Below, in pieces: positions 57,390 through 64,000 of a stretch of DNA of 64,000 nt. Location of the stretch: NCBI RefSeq assembly GCF_020595095.1, contig NZ_JAJDOP010000003.1, forward strand, positions 434,001 to 498,000, written 5' to 3'. The notes below the pieces were generated by a model. The model did no database searches and was not told the origin of the DNA. It was given only the letters and a program-made list of their open reading frames with translations. This DNA comes from Microvirga rosea. Its GTDB lineage: Bacteria; Pseudomonadota; Alphaproteobacteria; Rhizobiales; Beijerinckiaceae. Every line of letters begins with the position of its first letter. Within the stretch, counting starts at the first letter, position 1. Made by a program: the position numbers and the translations under genes.

Positions 57390-57905
57390 TTAGTCCTTTT
57401 CCTTGAGGCTATCCAGAGCCGCGAAGGGAGAATCCTTCGCGTCGCGAGGGTCCTTATAATCAAAGCTGATACCCGGCTTGCGCGGATAGGGATCGAGCCC
57501 GAGAGCTAGAAACTCGGCCGTAAGGGCCCCGAGATCGATCTGTCCATTGACGATCTCGTCGGGAGGCTCGTAGTCATGCATCTCGGTGGGCGGCTCCGCC
57601 GGCATGCCCGAGGGCTCGGCGAAATCGACCTCGACCTCCTCCTCGATCGTCGAATCGAAGGAATCGAGGCTGACGACGCAAACCTGCGTGATGCCGGCCT
57701 TCACCGTCCCGTGCACATGGACCCCCTTGGCGGTGGTTGTCAGGTTGAACTCCCCAGACAGGTCCCGAATATCCGGAAGGCCGAAATCCCGGGCAAGCGC
57801 CCGGCATTCGTCCACGGAAGCCTCGATCCGGACGTGCTTGCCGGTTGGCGGGATGTTAACGACGTCGACGATCCGGGTCAGCGGACCTACGGCTTCAGGC
57901 GTCAT
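57390..57905 (-). CDS. yceD: YceD/DUF177-family protein
   Basis: A 171-residue protein starting at ATG 57905, overlapping the upstream chaperone gene by 11 bases. DUF177 features: a Cys in AGITQVCVVSLDSFDSTIEE, then the acidic VEVDFAEPSG segment and LTAEFLALGLDPYPRKPGIS with the conserved Asp-Pro. YceD proteins affect 23S rRNA accumulation and usually sit next to rpmF and plsX; here rpmF is missing, as is common in Alphaproteobacteria. Confidence 0.9.
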   Translation of the reverse strand: MTPEAVGPLTRIVDVVNIPPTGKHVRIEASVDECRALARDFGLPDIRDLSGEFNLTTTAKGVHVHGTVKAGITQVCVVSLDSFDSTIEEEVEVDFAEPSGMPAEPPTEMHDYEPPDEIVNGQIDLGALTAEFLALGLDPYPRKPGISFDYKDPRDAKDSPFAALDSLKEKD

Positions 57906-58446
57906 GAGACTCCTCCCTGGCATAGGCGTCGGGCGATGGGAAAACAGGTCCCTTGTCCAAAAGCGCAGCCAGATCCACGCCCTTCAGGTCATGATCGGCT
58001 GCGAGGGCATAACGCGCAAGGGGAACGGCGGGTGCCTCGTTTCCACAGGCATTACGACCGAGAGCGACCGCAAGGGCGGCCGTATCCTTGCCTTCCAGGG
58101 GGACGTCGTAAGCCCGGGCACGGCCGTAAAACGACGATGCCAGCTTTTTCATACGCTTAGGCACTACCGTATCGCCCGCCCCCATCTCCCGCAGGGACGC
58201 ATCCAGATCCGCGAAGAACGCGTCCGTCAGGTCCTTGGCCACGTCGTCGGCGGGAGGTGGCAGGTGCCGCAGGGCACGAAGGGTCAGGACCATATGCAAA
58301 GAAAGAGACTCGAAGCGCCCCTCGAGAGTATCCGGAATGCCGAGGGCGGCATAGAGCCCGGGGACGCGCGAGGCATTGGCCACCCGCTCATAAAGGGTTG
58401 CGATCAGAACGCGCCTCGGATCTCTCCGAAAGAAACTGAAGATCAC
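57895..58446 (-). CDS. Ubiquinol-cytochrome c chaperone family protein
   Basis: A 183-residue protein of the CBP3/UQCC1 type, which helps cytochrome b assembly in complex III. Signals: LIATLYERVANASRVPGLYA, then LEGRFESLSLHMVLTLRALR and AKDLTDAFFADLDASLREMG. The start is GTG 58446, with GGAAGG upstream and the family N-terminus FSFFRRD; the frame to 58506 is an unlikely extension. It is divergent from the bamE gene. Confidence 0.9.
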   Translation of the reverse strand: MIFSFFRRDPRRVLIATLYERVANASRVPGLYAALGIPDTLEGRFESLSLHMVLTLRALRHLPPPADDVAKDLTDAFFADLDASLREMGAGDTVVPKRMKKLASSFYGRARAYDVPLEGKDTAALAVALGRNACGNEAPAVPLARYALAADHDLKGVDLAALLDKGPVFPSPDAYAREESHDA

Positions 58447-58549
58447 CGCTTTGGGCCTTCCCGCCTTGTCAAATACGTGGCACCGGGTTACGCCATCACA
58501 GTCCAAAGGCGCAAGCTTGTCCGCGCCACAATCCTGGAAGAACTCTACG

Positions 58550-59005
58550 ATGCGTCGATATCACTCTCTCTTCTTGCGCTTGGCGGCAGCGACTTTCCTG
58601 GCCACATCCGTTGCCGGTTGTATGGGCGGAGAGGAATTCCACCGCGGCTATTTCGTGGATGAGCAGACCGTCAGCCAAGTGAAAAAAGGCATGAGCGGGG
58701 AGCAGGTGCTCACGACCCTCGGCACCCCTTCGACCGTCTCCACGGTCGGCAACAGAAGCTGGTACTATATCAGCCAGACCTCCCAGCGCCGGTTCCAGTT
58801 CATGGGAGAGCAGATCGTCGATCAGAAGGTCATGGCGGTCTATTTCGACAAAAATCTCCGGGTTGAGCGTGTCGCGCTCTACGGTCTGCAGGACGGCAAG
58901 GTCTTCGACTTCATCACCCGCACGACCCCGTCGGGCGGACAGGAAGCGAGCTTCCTCGGCCAGCTCCTTCGCGGAACCAACAATTTCAATCCGTTCGGGG
59001 CCTAA
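58550..59005 (+). CDS. bamE: Outer membrane assembly lipoprotein, BamE/SmpA family
   Basis: A 151-residue lipoprotein with signal peptide FLRLAAATFLATSVAGC (lipobox Val-Ala-Gly-Cys). The SmpA/OmlA fold follows: VSQVKKGMSGEQVLTTLGTP, STVSTVGNRSWYYISQTSQR, and VMAVYFDKNLRVERVALYG. ATG 58550 follows GGAAG. BamE supports the BAM complex that inserts outer-membrane proteins. It is transcribed divergently from the chaperone gene and ends at a strong terminator. Confidence 0.92.
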   Translation: MRRYHSLFLRLAAATFLATSVAGCMGGEEFHRGYFVDEQTVSQVKKGMSGEQVLTTLGTPSTVSTVGNRSWYYISQTSQRRFQFMGEQIVDQKVMAVYFDKNLRVERVALYGLQDGKVFDFITRTTPSGGQEASFLGQLLRGTNNFNPFGA

Positions 59006-59024
59006 AACACTCCCTCATCCATTC

Positions 59025-59052
59025 AAAGGCCGGGCATTGCGCCCGGCCTTTT
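59025..59052 (+). terminator. Intrinsic terminator after bamE
   Basis: A perfect 11-bp inverted repeat (AAAGGCCGGGC / GCCCGGCCTTT) with loop ATTGC is followed by a short T run. It starts 20 bases after the bamE stop and also faces the convergent DUF2087 gene. Confidence 0.88.
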
Positions 59053-59070
59053 CGTTTGTGCACGGTGGAT

Positions 59071-59619
59071 TCAGAGGGCGGTCCCGCGCTGACGCAAGAA
59101 GCGGACCATGGCCTGCGCGTCACCCGGCATCGGCTGCTCGATCCGGCGATAAACGCTTCCGTCGCGGGTGCGCTCCATCAAACCAAAATCACACAGTTCC
59201 CGGCGCAGAAGCGCGTGGTCGCCGAAAGCGTGCAGAGCCTTGAGCCTTTCGTTGACGTCCTTCTCCGAAAACTCCTGCCGGGCCGGCAGCCGGGACCACA
59301 AGACCCAGAGAGCAATGAGGCGCTCGCTGTGCTTGGCCGGCCATCGCTGCAAGCTCCCGTCCGGCCCATAGCATCGGGCGAGCCGTTCGAGCTTTCGAAA
59401 ATCGACCGCTTCGAGCCCTGCCGTTGGATCGTTCAGGCGATCATAGGCGGCCATTTGGGCACGGAGCTGTTGAAAATTGCGATGACCGACAGAGCGGGCC
59501 AGCATGTTGAGCATCTCCACGTGGCCCGGCGGAGCGTCACGTTCGGAGAGCTGTTGCCGCAGGGAGCGCGCAACAGCGGAAATATCGTGAGCATAGAATG
59601 GCATTGCCGTTCTGGACAT
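59071..59619 (-). CDS. DUF2087 domain-containing protein
   Basis: A 182-residue soluble protein. The DUF2087 domain occupies the C-terminal half: LQRWPAKHSERLIALWVLWS, EFSEKDVNERLKALHAFGDH, and LLRRELCDFGLMERTRDGSV then YRRIE. The N-terminal half is helical (ISAVARSLRQQLSERDAPPG; LARSVGHRNFQQLRAQMAAY). The domain is often fused to ArsR-type regulators, which suggests a regulatory role; here no DNA-binding part is clear. ATG 59619 is used; ATG 59604 is possible. Confidence 0.85.
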   Translation of the reverse strand: MSRTAMPFYAHDISAVARSLRQQLSERDAPPGHVEMLNMLARSVGHRNFQQLRAQMAAYDRLNDPTAGLEAVDFRKLERLARCYGPDGSLQRWPAKHSERLIALWVLWSRLPARQEFSEKDVNERLKALHAFGDHALLRRELCDFGLMERTRDGSVYRRIEQPMPGDAQAMVRFLRQRGTAL

Positions 59620-59842
59620 GACCTATCCCTCGGTATCGTGCCTTATCCGACTGGGGATGACCGGTGATCGCCCTTCCGACGCGGCACGGGAGAGAGGTGT
59701 CCGTCGATACGAGAAACGGCAGGTTTAGCAAACCCATGACGGGTGGCGATGCCTCGGTGAACTGCTGACCGCCCTTCTCGATAATACGAGCACGCCCGAG
59801 GATCAAGCATCCGAGCCACGATCGTGGCGGAGGTCCGATCAA

Positions 59843-59870
59843 GAAAAACCCCGCGGCTCACGCCGCGGGG
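59843..59870 (-). terminator. Intrinsic terminator after hppA
   Basis: On the minus strand a 9-bp GC-rich stem (CCCCGCGGC / GCCGCGGGG, loop of 4) is followed by five T. It lies 30 bases after the hppA stop codon. Confidence 0.88.
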
Positions 59871-59900
59871 CTGGATAGCTCGTTCCAAAGTTCTTGCGAA

Positions 59901-62024
59901 CTAGGAGTGCGCCAGGATCGCCAACAGCAACAGGGCGATGATGTTGGTGATCTTGATGGCCGGGTTCACCGCAGGGCCTGCCGTGTCCTTGTAGGGGTCG
60001 CCGACAGTATCGCCCGTGACGGACGCCTTGTGCGCTTCGGATCCCTTGTGATGGGTTGTCCCGGAGGAGTCCGTGAATCCATCCTCGAAGGATTTCTTCG
60101 CATTGTCCCAGGCCCCGCCGCCCGAAGTCATGGAAATCGCCACGAACAGGCCCGTGACGATGACGCCGAGGAGCATGGCGCCCACGGCCGAGAAGGCCTG
60201 GCTCTTTCCGGCAATCGCGTAAACGACGAAGTAGGTAACGATCGGCGCCAGAACGGGCAGCAGCGAAGGAATGATCATCTCCTTGATCGCGGCGCGCGTC
60301 AGCATGTCGACCGCCCGCCCATAGTCCGGGCGGTCCGTGCCGGCCATGATTCCCGGCTTCTCGCGGAATTGCCGCCGTACCTCCTCCACAACGGCGCCCG
60401 CCGCGCGGCCGACCGCCGTCATGGCAATGCCGCTGAACAGGAACGGAATGAGGCCACCGAAGAGAAGACCGACGACCACATATGGATTGGCGAGGGAGAA
60501 GTCCGGCTTCACGCCCTGGAAGTACGGGTAGGTCGCCGCATTCTGCGTGAAGTAGTTGAGGTCCGAGGTATAGGCGGCGAACAGCACCAGGGCACCGAGA
60601 CCGGCGGAGCCGATCGCATAGCCCTTCGTCACGGCCTTGGTGGTATTCCCCACCGCGTCGAGAGCGTCCGTCGACTTGCGGACTTCCTTCGGAAGGCCGG
60701 CCATCTCCGCGATGCCGCCGGCATTGTCCGTAACCGGGCCGAACGCATCGAGCGCCACGATCATGCCGGCCAGGGCCAGCATTGCCGTCACCGCGATGGC
60801 GATGCCGAAGAGACCGGCCAGCGTGTAGCCTACGATGATGCCCGCGATGATCACGATCGCGGGAAGCGCCGTCGATTCGAGCGACACGGCAAGTCCCTGG
60901 ATCACGTTGGTCCCGTGACCGGTCACTGACGCCTGGGCGATGGACCGTACCGGACGGAAACCGACGCCGGTGTAGAACTCGGTGATCACCACGATCAGCG
61001 CCGTCACGACGAGACCGACAACCGCGCACCAGAAGAGGGAGAGCCCGCTATACGCGGTTCCGGCGATCGGTCCGAGGCCTATGGTGAAATAGGTCACGAG
61101 CCAGATGGCGACGATCGACAGGATGCCGGTGACGATGAGGCCCTTGTAGAGCGCGCCCATGATCGACTCGTTCTGACCGAGCTTCACGAAGAACGTGCCG
61201 ACGATGGAAGTCAGGATGCAGGCGGCGCCGATCCCGAGCGGATAGAGCAGCATCGATTCGAGAAAGGGCTGGCCGGCAAAGAAGATGGCTGCCAGCACCA
61301 TCGTGGCGACGATCGTGACCGCATAGGTCTCGAAAAGATCGGCCGCCATGCCGGCGCAGTCGCCGACGTTGTCGCCCACGTTGTCGGCGATCGTGGCGGG
61401 ATTGCGCGGATCATCTTCCGGGATGCCCGCTTCCACCTTGCCCACGAGGTCGCCGCCGACATCCGCACCTTTCGTGAAGATGCCGCCGCCGAGACGGGCG
61501 AAGATGGAGATGAGCGAGGCTCCGAACCCCAGGGCCACGAGGCTGTCGATCACCTCGCGACCTCCCGAGGGAAGCCCGGCGATTCGGGTCAGGTAACCGA
61601 AGTAGAGAGCAACGCCCAGGAGAGCGAGACCGGCCACGAGAAGGCCCGTCACGGCCCCTGACTTGAAGGCGACGTCGAGACCGCCCCCGAGGGACTGAGT
61701 TGCCGCTTGGGCCGTGCGGACGTTGGCACGCACCGACACGTTCATGCCGATGAAGCCCGCTGCCCCGGACAGGATGGCGCCGATGGCGAACCCGATGGCG
61801 ACGCGGATACCGAGAAGATAGGCGATGATGATGAACAGAACCACGCCGACGATGGCGATGGTGATGTACTGGCGGCGGAGATAGGCCTTCGCGCCTTCGG
61901 CGATCGCGGCTGCGATCTCCTGCATGCGCTGAGAGCCGGCGTCGCGCTTCATCACATCGTTAATGGCCCAGAGGCCATATACTATGGAGAGAAGGCCGCC
62001 CAAAATAATGAGGGTGAGTGCCAT
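59901..62024 (-). CDS. hppA: Membrane-bound proton-translocating pyrophosphatase
   Basis: A 707-residue pump with about 16 transmembrane helices that couples pyrophosphate hydrolysis to proton export. The pyrophosphate site is [20 protein letters not shown], then [20 protein letters not shown]; a second acidic cluster is [20 protein letters not shown]. The Lys in [20 protein letters not shown] marks the K+-independent class. ATG 62024 has AAGGAT upstream. It is a single gene ending at a strong terminator. Confidence 0.96.
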   Translation of the reverse strand: MALTLIILGGLLSIVYGLWAINDVMKRDAGSQRMQEIAAAIAEGAKAYLRRQYITIAIVGVVLFIIIAYLLGIRVAIGFAIGAILSGAAGFIGMNVSVRANVRTAQAATQSLGGGLDVAFKSGAVTGLLVAGLALLGVALYFGYLTRIAGLPSGGREVIDSLVALGFGASLISIFARLGGGIFTKGADVGGDLVGKVEAGIPEDDPRNPATIADNVGDNVGDCAGMAADLFETYAVTIVATMVLAAIFFAGQPFLESMLLYPLGIGAACILTSIVGTFFVKLGQNESIMGALYKGLIVTGILSIVAIWLVTYFTIGLGPIAGTAYSGLSLFWCAVVGLVVTALIVVITEFYTGVGFRPVRSIAQASVTGHGTNVIQGLAVSLESTALPAIVIIAGIIVGYTLAGLFGIAIAVTAMLALAGMIVALDAFGPVTDNAGGIAEMAGLPKEVRKSTDALDAVGNTTKAVTKGYAIGSAGLGALVLFAAYTSDLNYFTQNAATYPYFQGVKPDFSLANPYVVVGLLFGGLIPFLFSGIAMTAVGRAAGAVVEEVRRQFREKPGIMAGTDRPDYGRAVDMLTRAAIKEMIIPSLLPVLAPIVTYFVVYAIAGKSQAFSAVGAMLLGVIVTGLFVAISMTSGGGAWDNAKKSFEDGFTDSSGTTHHKGSEAHKASVTGDTVGDPYKDTAGPAVNPAIKITNIIALLLLAILAHS

Positions 62025-62172
62025 TGTGCCATCCTTGTTATGGGAAGCAGAATGCCGCGCTCAAAGCCTGTATTTCGGCCTTGATCGGCCCTTACCCCCA
62101 GAGAAGTACGCAAACGCTGCCAAAATTTCAGGCAGCCTGCAACGCAACTTCCGAATGACTCACAGGAAGACT

Positions 62173-63408
62173 TCAGGCCGGAACGGGAACTTTTCTGCTT
62201 TTCTGCCACACGAGCAGGATCAGGACGACGATGACTGGCGGGAATACAAGCCAGTTCACGCTGTCCCATCCACCGGAATTCAGCATGCGCCCCGACGAGA
62301 AGGACGCAACGGCAACCGATCCGAAGACCAGGAAGTCGTTGGCTGCCTGCACCTTGTTTCGCTCTTCGGGCCGATAGCAGTCGATCACCAGTGACGTTGC
62401 CCCGATGAAGCCGAAGTTCCAGCCGATCCCGAGGAGGATCAGCGTGATCCAGAAGTGTGAGACGGTCAGCCCGGACAGTCCGATGACCGCCGATATGGCG
62501 ATGAGCAAGAGGCCGACGCCCGTTACGGCGTCCTTCCCGAAGCGGCTGATCAAGCGCCCCGTGAAGAAGCTTGGTCCGAACATGGCCAGGATATGCCACT
62601 GGATACCGAGGGCCGCCGTTCCGATCGGATGGCCGCATTCGATCATGGCAAGGGGAGCGGCCGTCATGACAAAGCTCATCAATCCATACGAGACGAGGCC
62701 TGCCGCGACGGCCACGATGAAGCGAGGCTGCGCCATGATTTCCCGTAGGGGCCGTCCGCCGGCGCCCCCTGCCCTTTCCAGGCCCTGGACGGCTGGCGGA
62801 GCACGAAGAAACGACACGATGACCAGGGACAGGAGCGCAAGGAAGGCCTGCCCGACGAATGCGCCGGCGAATGGAGCCGTGGGGATCATATCCCGTGTCC
62901 AGATAACCGTCTGCGGGCCGACGATCCCGGCAACCAGTCCGCCGGCCATGACCCAGGAAATGGCGCGTGGGCGGAAAGCCTCGGAGGCGGCATCCGTCGC
63001 GGCGAAGCGATAGCTCTGGACGAAGGAGCCGTAGAACCCCGCGATGAACGTGCCGAGGCAGAAGACCAGGAAGCTGGCATAGGCAATGCCGGACGCCGCG
63101 ATACAGCCTGCAAGGACGCAGAGCCCTGCCCCGAAGATATATCCGGTGCGGCGGCCGACCCGTCTCATGAGCATGGCGGCCGGGATGGTACCCAGCGCCA
63201 GCCCGAGATTGGTGAGGCTGACCGGCAGCGTCGCAAGCTCCTTGTTCTCGGCGAGGACCTGCCCGACCAATCCGCCAAGGGATACGACGATGGCTGGATT
63301 TGCGCCGCCCAGAGCCTGGGCGCAGGCAAGCACCAGGGCATTGCGTTTGGCGAGGCGGTCTCCCGAAACGGGCGCTTGGCGATCAGAAGTGAGAGAAGGA
63401 GCCGACAT
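62173..63408 (-). CDS. Major facilitator superfamily transporter
   Basis: A 411-residue permease with 12 predicted helices in two groups of six. The loop 2-3 motif of the MFS is MLMRRVGRRTGYIFGAGLCV, and a second copy appears in FTGRLISRFGKDAVTGVGLL. The family (YnfM/YdfJ-like permeases without a known substrate) cannot be narrowed. ATG 63408 overlaps the 3' end of thiL by 26 bases, so the two are co-transcribed. Confidence 0.88.
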   Translation of the reverse strand: MSAPSLTSDRQAPVSGDRLAKRNALVLACAQALGGANPAIVVSLGGLVGQVLAENKELATLPVSLTNLGLALGTIPAAMLMRRVGRRTGYIFGAGLCVLAGCIAASGIAYASFLVFCLGTFIAGFYGSFVQSYRFAATDAASEAFRPRAISWVMAGGLVAGIVGPQTVIWTRDMIPTAPFAGAFVGQAFLALLSLVIVSFLRAPPAVQGLERAGGAGGRPLREIMAQPRFIVAVAAGLVSYGLMSFVMTAAPLAMIECGHPIGTAALGIQWHILAMFGPSFFTGRLISRFGKDAVTGVGLLLIAISAVIGLSGLTVSHFWITLILLGIGWNFGFIGATSLVIDCYRPEERNKVQAANDFLVFGSVAVASFSSGRMLNSGGWDSVNWLVFPPVIVVLILLVWQKSRKVPVPA

Positions 63409-64000
63409 CGTACCGTCTTTCGAGGTTGCCCATCCGAAAGACCGGTGCGTCATTTCCCGGAACGACTCGACCGATGGTGGATAGCATCACACCGCACCTA
63501 TTGGCCTCCTCTCGAAAGATGTCGACCTCTTTTTCCGGCACGGCACAGAGAATTTCATAGTCGTCCCCGCCGGTCACGATGCGATCGAGAAGATCAGGAT
63601 CGCTTCTCACGGCAGCCAGAGCCGGTGTGGATAGAGGCACTCTGTCGACATCGACGACGGCTGAAACCCCGCTGACGCGCATCATCTTGGCGAGATCTCC
63701 GGCCAGCCCGTCCGATACGTCCATGCTGGCGCGCGCATGAGCGCGCACGCTTCTCGCAAGCTGATGTCGTGGCCGGGGGTGGAGGTAGCGGTCCGCCAGG
63801 AAGTTCTTTTCCTCCTCCGACAGGTCGACGCTCCAAGCCGGTTCCTGTCGGAGATCGAGACCGAGAGCCGCGTCCCCGATCGTGCCGGAGACGCACAGCA
63901 CGTCACCGGGCCGAGCGGCCGTACGGGGGACCATTTTCCCCACCGGCACCTCGCCGAGAGCCGTGACCGAGAGGGTCAGGGCTCCCTTGGCCTTTACCGT
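63383..64000 (-). CDS. thiL: Thiamine-monophosphate kinase (3' part; runs off window)
   Basis: The last 205 residues of ThiL, open to the right window edge. Visible features: VTALGEVPVGKMVPRTAARP, GDVLCVSGTIGDAALGL, the Mg-ATP segment ASMDVSDGLAGDLAKMMRVS, and VTGGDDYEILCAVPEKEVDI. The enzyme phosphorylates thiamine monophosphate to the diphosphate cofactor. The N-terminal ATP-binding part lies outside the window. Confidence 0.93.
   Translation of the reverse strand, partial: TVKAKGALTLSVTALGEVPVGKMVPRTAARPGDVLCVSGTIGDAALGLDLRQEPAWSVDLSEEEKNFLADRYLHPRPRHQLARSVRAHARASMDVSDGLAGDLAKMMRVSGVSAVVDVDRVPLSTPALAAVRSDPDLLDRIVTGGDDYEILCAVPEKEVDIFREEANRCGVMLSTIGRVVPGNDAPVFRMGNLERRYDVGSFSHF

Overview
The window looks like a chromosomal segment of a GC-rich alphaproteobacterium of the order Hyphomicrobiales, probably near Microvirga/Methylobacterium. 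This is inferred from gene content: a BA14K protein, a K+-independent hppA, yceD-plsX-fabH-ihfA-merR without rpmF, HWE/HisKA_2 kinases and AraC/FGE/sulfatase genes. No marker gene was compared.

Left backbone (1-30424). In order: a PAS sensor translationally coupled to a molybdopterin-fold protein; a BA14K protein; a GGDEF diguanylate cyclase; an MliC-like lysozyme inhibitor; a large type-I-secreted serralysin-like protein with six 147-bp repeats and a degenerate zinc motif; an AraC regulator followed by an exported protein and a DUF900-type lipoprotein hydrolase; a TPR-linked class III nucleotide cyclase broken by one frameshift, convergent with an HD hydrolase that carries a phosphodiesterase-like YHNxxH motif; an AI-2E-type permease; a methyltransferase; a trypsin-like protease; a coupled formylglycine-generating enzyme and sulfatase pair; and a CheB / CheB-CheR-PAS-HWE kinase / receiver signalling operon with a Crp-type regulator and a second receiver nearby.

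Genomic island (30425-54191, about 23.7 kb). A perfect 55-bp direct repeat of the 3' part of a tRNA-Pro(GGG) gene bounds a tyrosine-integrase island. The intact tRNA is at 54144-54221. Near-identical 22-bp sequences inside both ends look like integrase arm sites. Cargo in order: integrase, an unknown protein, an excisionase-like HTH protein, two unknown proteins, a topoisomerase VI/VIII-like B-A fusion inactivated by a stop and two frameshifts, a protein with four zinc-knuckle modules, a frameshifted SRAP gene, an IS1182-like element, a three-gene ABC-three-component / Lamassu-like anti-phage system (DUF4297/Cap4-type nuclease, middle protein, SMC-like ATPase), and a coupled type I restriction-modification operon (hsdM, hsdS, GIY-YIG protein, hsdR) followed by an HNH endonuclease. 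No conjugation genes are visible, so it reads as an integrative defence island.

Right backbone (54222-64000). merR, ihfA, fabH, plsX, yceD and a ubiquinol-cytochrome c chaperone gene lie in one direction (fatty-acid/phospholipid and respiratory-complex maintenance). A divergent bamE lipoprotein gene, a DUF2087 protein, hppA, an MFS permease and a partial thiL follow. Clear intrinsic terminators follow bamE and hppA.

The most interesting content is the island: a nuclease/SMC defence system next to a type I R-M operon, a decayed type IIB topoisomerase fusion, and an unfamiliar multi-zinc-knuckle protein.
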